A stretch of DNA of 64,000 nt from Rhodanobacteraceae bacterium (lineage in GTDB: Bacteria; Pseudomonadota; Gammaproteobacteria; Xanthomonadales; SZUA-5). The stretch covers positions 1 through 64,000 of the forward strand of contig JACKOW010000008.1 in NCBI GenBank assembly GCA_024234055.1, in the 5' to 3' direction. Made by a program: the position numbers and the translations under genes. Position 1 is the stretch's first letter, and each line of letters opens with the position of its first letter. Under the pieces are notes generated by a model. It was not told the DNA's origin. It saw only the letters and a program-made list of their open reading frames with translations, and made no database searches. Shown piece by piece: positions 56,800 to 64,000 of the stretch.

Positions 56800-58076
56800 C
56801 TTCCAACAAGGAAGCCTTCCTCGCCGCCCAGACCGTGATTCCCGGCGGTGTCAATTCTCCGGTGCGCGCCTTTACCCAGGTCGGCGGCGAACCCTTCTTT
56901 GTCGCCCGCGCCGAAGGCGCCTACCTATGGGACATCGAAGGCAAGCGCTATATCGATTACATCGGTTCCTGGGGCCCGATGATTGCCGGCCATGCCCATC
57001 CGAAAGTGGTCAAGGCGGTGCAGGACACCGCCGCGCTGGGCATGAGCTACGGCTGCCCGAATACGCTGGAGACCGATCTGGCGAAGGAGATCATCAAGCT
57101 GGTGCCGGGCCTGGATCTGGTGCGTTTCGTGTCCTCCGGCACCGAGGCCTGCCTGTCTGCCATCCGTCTGGCGCGCGGCTACACCGGGCGTGAACGCATC
57201 CTCAAATTTGCCGGCTGCTACCACGGCCACGGCGATTCCTTCCTGGTCAAGGCCGGCAGCGGCGTACTGACCTTGGGCCTGCCCAATTCCCCGGGCGTGC
57301 CCAAGGCGCTGGCAGACTTGACCATGACCGCGGACTACAACAATCTGGAACAGGTGCGGGCGATCTTCAAGGAGGTCGGCCACGAAATTGCTGCGGTGAT
57401 CGTCGAGCCCATCGCCGGCAACATGAACATGATCACGCCGCTGCCGGGCTTCCTCGAAGGCCTGCGCTCGCTGTGCGACGACTACGGCTCGGTATTCATC
57501 ATCGACGAAGTCATGACCGGTTTCCGTGTGGCCCCGGGCGGCGCCCAGCAGCACTACGGCGTCACTCCCGATCTCAGCACCTTCGGCAAGGTCATCGGCG
57601 CTGGCATGCCGGTGGGTGCCTACGGTGGCAAGCGCGAGATCATGGAGAAGATCGCGCCGCTGGGGCCGGTCTATCAGGCCGGCACGTTGTCCGGCAATCC
57701 AGTCGCCATGGCCGCAGGCCTCGCCAATCTGCAACTGATCCAGGAACCGGGATTCTTCGAGACGCTGGAGGCCAGAACCAGGGACCTGTGCAAAGGACTG
57801 GAGGCCGGTGCCCGCGCCGCCGGAATTCCGCTGCAGACCCTGTCGATTGGAGGCATGTTCGGCTTCTTCTTCAGTGAAACCCCGGTGAGCACCTTTGCCC
57901 AGGCCCAGGCCTGCGACATCGAACGCTTCAAGCGCTTCTTCCACGCCTGCCTGAAGCGCGGCCTGTACTGGGCTCCGAGCGCCTACGAGTGCGGCTTCAC
58001 CTCCAGCGCCCACGACGAAGCGATCATCGCCGAGACCGTGCGCATCGCGGCCGAGGCCTTTGCGGAGATCGGCTGA
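56733..58076 (+). CDS. hemL: Glutamate-1-semialdehyde 2,1-aminomutase
   Basis: 447 residues. PLP-dependent conversion of glutamate-1-semialdehyde to 5-aminolevulinate (C5 pathway). The Schiff-base lysine is in [20 protein letters not shown]. Other conserved parts are [34 protein letters not shown] and [13 protein letters not shown]. The family normally begins at about [20 protein letters not shown]. Here about 23 extra residues precede it, 10 of them encoded by a repeat. No other ATG, GTG or TTG lies between the repeat and the conserved start, so the extension appears genuinely translated. Confidence 0.95.
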   Translation: MNSNSHPGERSPRVPGPGSPVRASNKEAFLAAQTVIPGGVNSPVRAFTQVGGEPFFVARAEGAYLWDIEGKRYIDYIGSWGPMIAGHAHPKVVKAVQDTAALGMSYGCPNTLETDLAKEIIKLVPGLDLVRFVSSGTEACLSAIRLARGYTGRERILKFAGCYHGHGDSFLVKAGSGVLTLGLPNSPGVPKALADLTMTADYNNLEQVRAIFKEVGHEIAAVIVEPIAGNMNMITPLPGFLEGLRSLCDDYGSVFIIDEVMTGFRVAPGGAQQHYGVTPDLSTFGKVIGAGMPVGAYGGKREIMEKIAPLGPVYQAGTLSGNPVAMAAGLANLQLIQEPGFFETLEARTRDLCKGLEAGARAAGIPLQTLSIGGMFGFFFSETPVSTFAQAQACDIERFKRFFHACLKRGLYWAPSAYECGFTSSAHDEAIIAETVRIAAEAFAEIG

Positions 58077-58095
58077 GCGGCCGGTCCTACCAGAA

Positions 58096-58546
58096 GCATT
58101 GGACGCGAAGGACGCAAAGGAAGAGCAGCAAGGTCGCAAAGGGATTCCAATTGCCAGGATTGGCGCTCCGTGCGTCCCATCAACCCTCCGGCAGATCATT
58201 CTCGCGTCATTGCGAGGAACGAAGTGACGAAGCAATCCAGTGCTATTGAGAGCTTGTTTTTGGATTGCTTCGCTGCGCTCGCAATGACGCCTTGTGGTCC
58301 GCTGACACTGCCGAGACTGCACACCGACCGGTAATGACAGACGATCCGGAAGGTCTTGAATATCTGAATGCCGTTCTTCGTGATCTCTCTCTTGCGCTTG
58401 CGTACTCTGCATCCGGCTTCCAGCCAGGGCTTGCGACATAACCCGGGCAACTGCACCCCAGTGACGCGTTGATTTCGATTCAGACAATCTATGCTCTTCC
58501 TTCGCGTCCTTTCTGTTTTTACTTTGCGTCCTTCGCGCCCAACGCT
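58096..58546. repeat. MITE-like element with inverted ends and nested GTCATTGCG hairpin
   Basis: The left end is AGCATTGGACGCGAAGGACG followed by CAAAGGAAGAG (58096-58127). The right end, reverse-complemented, is AGCGTTGGGCGCGAAGGACG followed by CAAAG (up to 58546). Inside, 58204-58290 is the GTCATTGCGAGGAACGAAGT hairpin with arms to CGCTGCGCTCGCAATGACGC, related to 18941-19041. The middle (58300-58490) is not repeated elsewhere in the window and shows no convincing gene. It explains the 511-bp gap between hemL and purC. Confidence 0.78.
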
Positions 58547-58587
58547 TTTCCAGGTAAGCAAGCGCAAGGCATGGCCGAGCCAAACTG

Positions 58588-59472
58588 ATGACTACGACTC
58601 TTGCTGAATCGAATCTGCCCGGTCTGAACCGTATTCACCGCGGCAAGGTCCGCGATGTCTACGCCTTGCCCGATCAGCGCCTGCTGATGGTGGCCACCGA
58701 TCGGCTGTCGGCCTTCGACGTGATCCTGCCCGACCCCATTCCCGGCAAGGGCGAGATCCTGACGCAGATGTCGAACTTCTGGTTCGCCCGGACGGAGTCC
58801 GTGTGCGCCAACCATCTGACCGGCATCGATCCGGTCAGCGTGCTGCCCGACGGCGTCGATCCGGCGCTGTACGCGCGGCGCAGCGTGGTCGCCCGGCGCC
58901 TGAAGCCGGTACCGGTGGAAGCCATTGCCCGCGGCTATCTGATCGGATCAGGCTGGAAGGAATATCAGGCGCTGGGCAGCGTCTGCGGCATCGCCCTGCC
59001 GACTGGCATCCCGATGGCCGGTGAACTCCCCGAGCCGCTGTTTACGCCCTCGACCAAGGCCTCCGTGGGCGACCATGACGAGAACATCGGCTTCGATCGT
59101 GTAGTCGAACTGATTGGCGCCGATCTGGCAGAGCGCGTGCGCGAGGCCACGCTGACTCTGTACATGCACGCGCGCCGCTTCGCTGCTGCCCGCGGCATCC
59201 TCATCGCCGACACCAAGTTCGAGTTTGGCCTGGACGAAGACGGCACCCTCAGGGTCATGGACGAGATGCTGACGCCAGATTCCTCACGCTTCTGGCCCGC
59301 GGCCGAATGGTCACCGGGGCGCAATCCGCCATCTTTCGACAAGCAGTATGTGCGCGACTATCTGGAGACGCTGGACTGGAACAAGACCGCGCCTGGACCC
59401 TCGCTACCCGCAGAAATCATCGAAGGAACCCGGGCGAAATATGAGGAAGCCTTGCGCTTGCTGACGGCCTGA
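58588..59472 (+). CDS. purC: SAICAR synthetase, long form
   Basis: 294 residues. It joins CAIR and aspartate to SAICAR in purine synthesis. Conserved parts: [60 protein letters not shown] and [19 protein letters not shown]. The length is that of the longer subgroup found in Xanthomonas-like bacteria and yeast, not the 237-residue E. coli enzyme. The start is 41 bp past the MITE-like element, so its promoter may lie in that element. Confidence 0.96.
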   Translation: MTTTLAESNLPGLNRIHRGKVRDVYALPDQRLLMVATDRLSAFDVILPDPIPGKGEILTQMSNFWFARTESVCANHLTGIDPVSVLPDGVDPALYARRSVVARRLKPVPVEAIARGYLIGSGWKEYQALGSVCGIALPTGIPMAGELPEPLFTPSTKASVGDHDENIGFDRVVELIGADLAERVREATLTLYMHARRFAAARGILIADTKFEFGLDEDGTLRVMDEMLTPDSSRFWPAAEWSPGRNPPSFDKQYVRDYLETLDWNKTAPGPSLPAEIIEGTRAKYEEALRLLTA

Positions 59473-59825
59473 TGGCACCCGGCTGGTGCCAGTTGTTGGT
59501 GTGGGTGCTTGAATGAGCGGGCTCACGCGGAGGCGCGGAGGACGCGGAGAGAAGCAACAAAGTCCGTGGGAGCGGACTCTGTCCGCGCTGCTCTTGCTGG
59601 ACGACGAAAGGAAGAGCGTCCAGACAAGTCTGGACCCACAACAGCTCAAGCTCTGGTAGGTCCAGACTTGTCTGGACGCTCTTCAAGCCGCGGATCGGAG
59701 CTGTCCATGAACCTGGCCCCGGTTTCGGTCTCCGCCCTTGACCCGCTATCGCGGACGGAGTCCGCTCCGACAGCGTACGAATCACGACCGACCACTGACA
59801 ACCAGCAACCGACAACCAAGCCCCC
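59473..59825. repeat. Repeat cluster between purC and the AmgK-like gene
   Basis: Contains CACGCGGAGGCGCGGAGGAC (59524), a variant of the GGACGCAAAGG arm. It has a family C arm GTGGGAGCGGACTCTGTCCG (59565) and a complete family A palindrome in inverted order: GAGCGTCCAGACAAGTCTGG from 59614, and AGGTCCAGACTTGTCTGGAC from 59658 to about 59682. A second family C arm CGCGGACGGAGTCCGCTCCG is at about 59750-59769. No gene is seen in the 353 bp. Confidence 0.8.
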
Positions 59826-60830
59826 ATGTCCCTGACTCCCGACCGCCTGGCCGCCCTCACCCAATTCGCCCAAGCCCACCTCGGCCCGCTCGACAACCCG
59901 CCCGTGGCCGCCTCGGCCGATGCCAGCTTCCGCAGCTACTGGCGGGCGCATCAGGGCCAGCGCAGCTGGGTGGTGATGAATGCGCCGCCAGACAAGGAGG
60001 ATGTGCGCCCCTTCATCGACATCGCTGCGCGCCTGCGCCGTGCCGGGCTGAATGCGCCGGAAGTGCTGGCCCAGGATCTGGAACAGGGCTTTCTGCTGCT
60101 CAGTGATCTTGGCGTCCGCACCTACCTGCCGGAACTCGACGAAGCCCGGGTCGAATCCTTGTATGGCGACGCGATGGCGGCCTTGTTGACGATGCAGACG
60201 CAGGTGGACTACGCCGGACTGCCGCACTACGACAGCGCACGTCTGGGCGCCGAGATGGACCTGTTCGAAACCTGGTTCCTGAGGCGGCACCTGGGCCATG
60301 AGCCCGATGGACGCGAGACCGAACTGATCCAGGCCAGCACCCGCACTCTGCTGCGCAGCGCGCTCGAACAGCCGACCCGGTTCGTGCATCGCGATTACCA
60401 CTCGCGCAACCTGATGATCGTGCCCGGCGCCAATCCCGGAATCATCGATTTCCAGGATGCCGTGGTCGGGCCGGTCACTTATGACCTGGTGTCTCTGCTG
60501 AAGGACTGCTACATCCAGTGGCCGCGGGCGCAGGTGCAAGACTGGGCGGAGGACTACCGACAGCGCCTGATTGCAACCGGCGTCGTTGAGGTCGGACCCA
60601 CCCGTTGGCGCCGCTGGTTCGACTGGATGGGCCTGCAACGCCACCTCAAGGTCCTGGGGATCTTTGCCCGACTCAACTATCGCGACGGCAAGACCGGCTA
60701 TCTCAAGGACCTGCCGCTGGTGCTCCGTTACACCCTTGAGGTCTGCGAGCGCTACGGCGAACTGGCGGCCTTCGGTGAGTGGCTGGAAGAGCGCACGCGC
60801 GGGGTGGATCTCGCGCTGGCGCGGGAGTAG
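59826..60830 (+). CDS. amgK: AmgK-like amino sugar kinase (aminoglycoside phosphotransferase fold)
   Basis: 334 residues. An APH/choline-kinase fold with the catalytic loop FVHRDYHSRNLMIVPGANPG and the metal site GIIDFQDAVVGPVTYDLVSL. The QDAVxGPVTYDLVSLLKDCY string is typical of AmgK, which phosphorylates MurNAc/GlcNAc at C1 in the MurU recycling pathway of Pseudomonas and relatives. The usual partner murU is not next to it in this window. The stop codon TAG (60828-60830) is followed after one base by a 15-copy heptamer array. Function is inferred from motif similarity. Confidence 0.85.
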   Translation: MSLTPDRLAALTQFAQAHLGPLDNPPVAASADASFRSYWRAHQGQRSWVVMNAPPDKEDVRPFIDIAARLRRAGLNAPEVLAQDLEQGFLLLSDLGVRTYLPELDEARVESLYGDAMAALLTMQTQVDYAGLPHYDSARLGAEMDLFETWFLRRHLGHEPDGRETELIQASTRTLLRSALEQPTRFVHRDYHSRNLMIVPGANPGIIDFQDAVVGPVTYDLVSLLKDCYIQWPRAQVQDWAEDYRQRLIATGVVEVGPTRWRRWFDWMGLQRHLKVLGIFARLNYRDGKTGYLKDLPLVLRYTLEVCERYGELAAFGEWLEERTRGVDLALARE

Positions 60831-60831
60831 C

Positions 60832-60940
60832 GGGGCACGGGGCACGGGGCACGGGGCACGGGGCACGGGGCACGGGGCACGGGGCACGGGGCACGGGGCA
60901 CGGGGCACGGGGCACGGGGCACGGGGCACGGGGCACGGGG
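60832..60940. repeat. GGGGCAC heptamer array, about 15.5 copies
   Basis: The longest array in the window, with a perfect 7-bp period throughout, starting 2 bp after the AmgK-like stop codon. It continues with GGGGAAAAGGCTACTGGCTT and the family A half-palindrome TGGGTCCAGACTTGTCTGGA (60967-60986), reproducing the order seen at 20990-21178. Uninterrupted copies suggest recent expansion. G-runs of four every seven bases make it a G-quadruplex candidate. Confidence 0.95.
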
Positions 60941-61185
60941 AAAAGGCTACTGGCTTCGGGCTCTTGTGGGTCCAGACTTGTCTGGAGGCTTTCGCCGTGG
61001 GCCGGATTGCATCATTTCTTCCGAACGATCCGGATCGACTGCAGGGCGGATCGAGAGCGTCGCGGCTGAAGCCGCTCCCACAGGGGGCGAGCCTGAGCAA
61101 GAGCGTCCGGACAAGTCCGAACCTGCCAGAGCGTCGCGGGCCGCAGATCTTCCCATGCCCCGTACCCCGTGCCCCGTGCCCCGCT
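60941..61185. repeat. Composite-repeat spacer, palindrome arms and inverse array
   Basis: After the array come the conserved spacer, a family A arm (60967-60986) and CGTCGCGGCTGAAGCCGCTC with CCACAG (61059-61082), a further REP-like type. A degenerate family A arm GAGCGTCCGGACAAGTCCGA (61101-61120) and then CCCCGTACCCCGTGCCCCGT (61156-61175), the inverse of the GGGGCAC unit, follow. The whole 60831-61205 gap thus looks like one long composite element with inverse ends. No gene is seen. Confidence 0.78.
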
Positions 61186-61205
61186 CTTGGTCCCCACGCG
61201 CCGCT

Positions 61206-61589
61206 CTACAAGAACCGCCGGGTCAGCAGAAACGCGCCCGCCGCTGAGGCTAGCGATAGCAGCACATTGGCCAGTACATAGATCACGGCGATTCGCTCCT
61301 GGCCGCGTAGCCACAACGCCAGCGCATCCAGACTGAAGGCGGAAAAGGTGGTCAGACCGCCGAGGAATCCGACCATGACCAGCGCATGCACGCTGGTGGT
61401 GTCGTGGCGCACGCTGGCCCAGGCGAAGAAGGCACCGGCGAGGCCACAACCGAGCACGTTGACGGTCAGCGTTGCCCAGGGCGCGGGCGCGCCGACGACA
61501 CGCACCACGGCCTGACCGATCCAGTAACGCGAGAGCGCACCGCCGGCACCGCCGAGAGCCACCAGCAGGCTGAGGAGGAAGGGGTTCAT
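61206..61589 (-). CDS. crcB: Fluoride channel CrcB/Fluc
   Basis: 127 residues from MNPFLLSLLVALGGAGGALS, with four membrane segments. Family motifs are GGAGGALSRYWIG near the start, TLTVNVLGCGLAGAFF with the pore Asn, and VGFLGGLTTFSAFSLDAL with the Na+-site and Phe-box residues. Dual-topology dimers export fluoride. No fluoride riboswitch is recognisable in the 250 bp upstream, which is largely repeat. The open frame upstream to 61865 is repeat-derived and not part of the gene. Confidence 0.93.
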   Translation of the reverse strand: MNPFLLSLLVALGGAGGALSRYWIGQAVVRVVGAPAPWATLTVNVLGCGLAGAFFAWASVRHDTTSVHALVMVGFLGGLTTFSAFSLDALALWLRGQERIAVIYVLANVLLSLASAAGAFLLTRRFL

Positions 61590-61627
61590 GGGGCCGGGTT
61601 GCGCCAGGGGAACGGGGCAGAGTGACC

Positions 61628-61832
61628 GGGGCACGGGGCACGGGGCACGGGGCACGGGAAACGCAATGTGAGGCAACGGTTGCCTCCCCGTGTCGATGAG
61701 AGCACCTGCGTCGGCCCCGACCTGCGCAAGGCGCTCGACAGCGCGAGCTCTTCCCCTGCCCCGTGTCCCCTGCTCCGTGCCCCGCCTTCCATCTTCTCCC
61801 CTGCCCCCTGCCCCTTGCCCCGTGCCCCGCTT
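61628..61832. repeat. GGGGCAC array with C-rich inverse upstream of crcB
   Basis: About four and a half GGGGCAC units (61628-61659), a core of about 90 bp, then degenerate C-rich strings (CCCCTGCCCCGTGTCCCCTG from about 61753, and CCCCTTGCCCCGTGCCCCGC near 61812-61831). This is another array / core / inverse-array element. It occupies nearly all DNA between the crcB start and the rarA stop. Confidence 0.78.
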
Positions 61833-61839
61833 TCCATCC

Positions 61840-63150
61840 TCACTGCCGTCCCCCCAACGCCTCACCCCGCCGCGCCCTGATCCAGTCCAGCCGCTCCTTG
61901 ATCTTGATCTCCAGGCCGCGCTCCACCGGCTGATACAGGGTCTGCTCGCCCAGTTCTTCCGGGAAACCGCGCTGATCGAAGGCGATACCCTGTTCGGAGG
62001 CGTGATCGTACTGATAGCCCTTGCCGTAGCCCAGACCTTTCATGAGTTTGGTGGGGGCGTTGCGCAGCTCCATTGGCACGCCCAGGCTGCCGCCGGATTC
62101 AACCAAGGCCCGGGCTGCATTGTAGGCGGCGTAGGCGGCATTGCTCTTGGGAGCAACGGCCAGGTAGAGCACCAGTTGCGCCAACGCCACCTCGCCTTCG
62201 GGTGAGCCCAGGCGCTCGTAGCTCTGCCAGGCGTCGAGAGACATCGCCAGTGCGCGCGGATCGGCATTGCCGATGTCCTCGCTGGCGAAACGGGTCAGCC
62301 GGCGTGCGAGGTATTTGGGGTCACAGCCGCCATCGAGCATCCGGCAAAACCAGTACAGCGCAGCGTCGGGATTGGAGCTGCGCAGGGTCTTGTGCAGTGC
62401 CGAGATCTGGTCGTAGAAGGCCTCGCCACCCTTGTCGAAACGCCGGAAACTCTCGGTGACGACGCTGCGCAGCAACTCCAGCGTCAGTGTGCCGCCATCC
62501 TCGATCTGGTCGGCGGCGATCTCCAGCAGCGTCAGGGCGCGGCGAACATCGCCATCAGCGACCTCCGCCAGGCGTTCCAGCGCCGCAGCCTCGGCCTTGA
62601 GCCCGCGCGCGCCCAGCCCGCGCTCGGCATCATCCAGCGCCCGCTGGAGCGCCGCGATCAGCTGCTCGTCCGCCACCGACTTCAGCACATGTACGCGACA
62701 GCGCGACAGCAGCGCCGAATTCACTTCGAACGAGGGATTCTCGGTGGTGGCGCCGATCAGGGTGATGGTGCCGTCCTCCACGTGCGGCAGAAAAGCATCC
62801 TGCTGGGCCTTGTTGAAGCGGTGCACCTCATCGACGAACAGCAGGGTGCGCTGGCCCTGTTCGCGATGCGCCCTGGCCGTCGCGACCGCGGCGCGGACTT
62901 CGGCGACACCGCCCAGCACCGCCGACATCGACAGGAACTCGGCCTCTCCCAGATGCGCGCACAGGCGCGCCAGCGTGGTCTTGCCACATCCCGGCGGACC
63001 CCAGAGGATCATCGAATACGGCTTGCCGCCTTCCAGCGCCCTGCGCAGCGGCTTTCCCGGCGCCAGCAGATGGGCCTGGCCGACGATTTCGTCCAGGCTG
63101 CGCGGTCGCATGCGCTCGGCCAATGGCGCTGAATCCCGCGCTGCGCTCAT
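61840..63150 (-). CDS. rarA: Replication-associated recombination protein A
   Basis: 436 residues from MSAARDSAPLAERMRPRSLD. A AAA+ clamp-loader-like ATPase (MgsA/Mgs1/WRNIP1 family) that acts at stalled forks. Walker A WGPPGCGKTTLARL, Walker B LFVDEVHRFNKAQQDAFLP, sensor-1 IGATTENPSFEVNSALLSR, and the C-terminal tetramerisation part (RGFPEELGEQTLYQPVERG). The ATG overlaps the stop of the histidine kinase gene by 4 bp (ATGA), so translation is coupled to it. The usual partner lolA is not seen. The in-frame upstream extension to 63321 lies inside the kinase gene. Confidence 0.95.
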   Translation of the reverse strand: MSAARDSAPLAERMRPRSLDEIVGQAHLLAPGKPLRRALEGGKPYSMILWGPPGCGKTTLARLCAHLGEAEFLSMSAVLGGVAEVRAAVATARAHREQGQRTLLFVDEVHRFNKAQQDAFLPHVEDGTITLIGATTENPSFEVNSALLSRCRVHVLKSVADEQLIAALQRALDDAERGLGARGLKAEAAALERLAEVADGDVRRALTLLEIAADQIEDGGTLTLELLRSVVTESFRRFDKGGEAFYDQISALHKTLRSSNPDAALYWFCRMLDGGCDPKYLARRLTRFASEDIGNADPRALAMSLDAWQSYERLGSPEGEVALAQLVLYLAVAPKSNAAYAAYNAARALVESGGSLGVPMELRNAPTKLMKGLGYGKGYQYDHASEQGIAFDQRGFPEELGEQTLYQPVERGLEIKIKERLDWIRARRGEALGGRQ

Positions 63151-64000
63151 GCCCTGACTCGATCGGTGATATCGCCCCGCACCGCAGCGTGCAATTCGGC
63201 CAGCGTGTAGGGCTTGATCAGCACCGCATCGAAACCGGCGATGTCGTCCTCGCGGCTCATGGAACCGGTCGCCAGAATCCAGCGGCAGACCAGTGTCGGC
63301 GCGATCGACTTGAGCGAGCACGCGACTTCGTCGCCGCGCTCATTGCCAAGGTGCAGATCCACCAGTACGGCATCGGGCAGCATCTTGCGGAACTCGGCCT
63401 CGGCCTGGGAAGCGTCTGCGGCCAGCGACACTGTCGCGCCGGCGTGCTCGGCCATGGCGGCCACCCCCAGACGCACATCCTCGTCGTCATCCACCAGCAG
63501 GATGCGGGTACGTGCCAGGGGCAGGTCGGGTTTCGCCGGCGCCGCAGCGTCAGTTTCTGCCTCGATGACCCGCACCGGCAGTTCGATCCGGAAGCGGGCG
63601 CCGCCGGCCGGCAGATTGCTGACCTGAATCTGTCCACCGTGGAGGGCAATCACCCGATGGACCACGGCCAGACCCAGTCCGCCGCCGTGGACCCGGGCAC
63701 CGTGCTCGCCGCGAAAATAGGGATCAAAGACGTGTTCCAGCTCCGCCGCAGGAATGCCCGGCCCGGTGTCACTGACGTCACAGCGCCAGATCGGACTGTC
63801 TCCGTCGATGAGCCGACTGTCGACACGGACCCGCCCTTTCTCTGTGTAACGCACCGCGTTGCTCAGCAGATTCACCAGCGCCTGCATGATGCGCTCGGCA
63901 TCGATGTCGATTCGTCGCCCGGCGCTGTCGTCATGATGATCGATCTCCATCCCCTTGGCCACGGCAGCCGCCGACACCAGCGAGATGGCATCGCGAACCA
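63147..64000 (-). CDS. Hybrid histidine kinase, C-terminal part (window edge)
   Basis: About 284 residues visible, open at the window edge with no start. The ATPase domain has the N box ALVNLLSNAVRYTEKG, G1 VSDTGPGIP, F box FDPYF and G2 GGGLGLAVVHRV. It is followed by a complete receiver domain with acidic pocket LLVDDDEDVR, phospho-acceptor Asp in AVLVDLHLGNERGDE, Thr in ILATGS and Lys in VLIKPYTLAEL. The sensor and dimerisation parts lie outside. A receiver at the C-terminus suggests a phosphorelay or autoregulation. It ends overlapping rarA by 4 bp. Confidence 0.9.
   Translation of the reverse strand, partial: VRDAISLVSAAAVAKGMEIDHHDDSAGRRIDIDAERIMQALVNLLSNAVRYTEKGRVRVDSRLIDGDSPIWRCDVSDTGPGIPAAELEHVFDPYFRGEHGARVHGGGLGLAVVHRVIALHGGQIQVSNLPAGGARFRIELPVRVIEAETDAAAPAKPDLPLARTRILLVDDDEDVRLGVAAMAEHAGATVSLAADASQAEAEFRKMLPDAVLVDLHLGNERGDEVACSLKSIAPTLVCRWILATGSMSREDDIAGFDAVLIKPYTLAELHAAVRGDITDRVRA

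Noticed and set aside
60703..60936. Open frame encoding repeated PCPVPRA units on the minus strand
   Set aside because: A 7-bp array has no stops in any frame, so this is an artefact of the repeat. No start site or conserved neighbour supports it.
61590..61839. Fluoride riboswitch upstream of crcB
   Set aside because: I looked for the conserved crcB-motif sequences and found only heptamer-array and C-rich repeat DNA.

Overview
The window is GC-rich chromosomal DNA from a gammaproteobacterium. It most resembles the Lysobacterales (Xanthomonadales), in the Xanthomonas/Lysobacter/Rhodanobacter relationship range. Pointers are the run fimV-truA-trpF-trpB-trpA-accD-folC-dedD-cvpA, the cluster miaA-hfq-hflX-hflK-hflC-yjeT with purA nearby, a short adenylate kinase, a pyrophosphate-dependent phosphofructokinase near a K+-independent H+-pyrophosphatase, and a secreted protein ending in an FRDGFE-type tail. 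No phage, plasmid, integron, transposase, CRISPR, rRNA or tRNA was seen. Placement is by gene content only.

Layout. 1-13163: a long minus-strand housekeeping block read from prmB-aroC-asd through fimV, truA, the distal trp genes, accD and folC to the SPOR protein and cvpA (cut by the window edge). 13362-18746: plus-strand SCO1-like protein, psd, and a 1213-residue DUF11-repeat autotransporter. 18747-33259: purA, a small membrane protein, a PQQ-type sugar dehydrogenase, the yjeT-hflC-hflK-hflX-hfq-miaA group, an MFS carrier, an S46 dipeptidyl-peptidase, an unknown small protein and a queuosine-precursor transporter. 33666-38205: a Ycf46-like AAA ATPase, an MltD-like lytic transglycosylase and hemB. 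38507-46443: a minus-strand signalling locus of ECF sigma factor, giant secreted HExxH/von Willebrand A protein, TPR Ser/Thr kinase and DUF2007 protein. 46683-52673: pyrophosphate energy genes hppA and pfp, then adk and a TusA-like protein. 52764-60830: membrane protein-mpl-LON-domain group, an SDR, hemL, purC and an AmgK-like kinase. 61206-64000: crcB, rarA and a hybrid histidine kinase cut by the window edge.

The most unusual part is between the genes. Almost every gap above 250 bp holds interspersed repeats: 7-bp tandem arrays (GGGGCAC, GGGACTC, GGGTCCC), an 8-bp array (GGGCAAGA), at least three imperfect-palindrome families, a GTCATTGCGAGG-type hairpin, and MITE-like elements ending in GGACGCAAAGG inverted repeats. 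Three loci share one composite order: heptamer array, then a conserved spacer, then a palindrome. One repeat pair straddles the start of hemL, so its right half is translated.

Two protein systems look least described: the sigma factor / secreted metalloprotease-vWA protein / kinase locus at 38.5-46.4 kb, and the DUF11 autotransporter at 15.1-18.7 kb. All functional calls rest on motifs recognised by eye in the translations. No database search was run.
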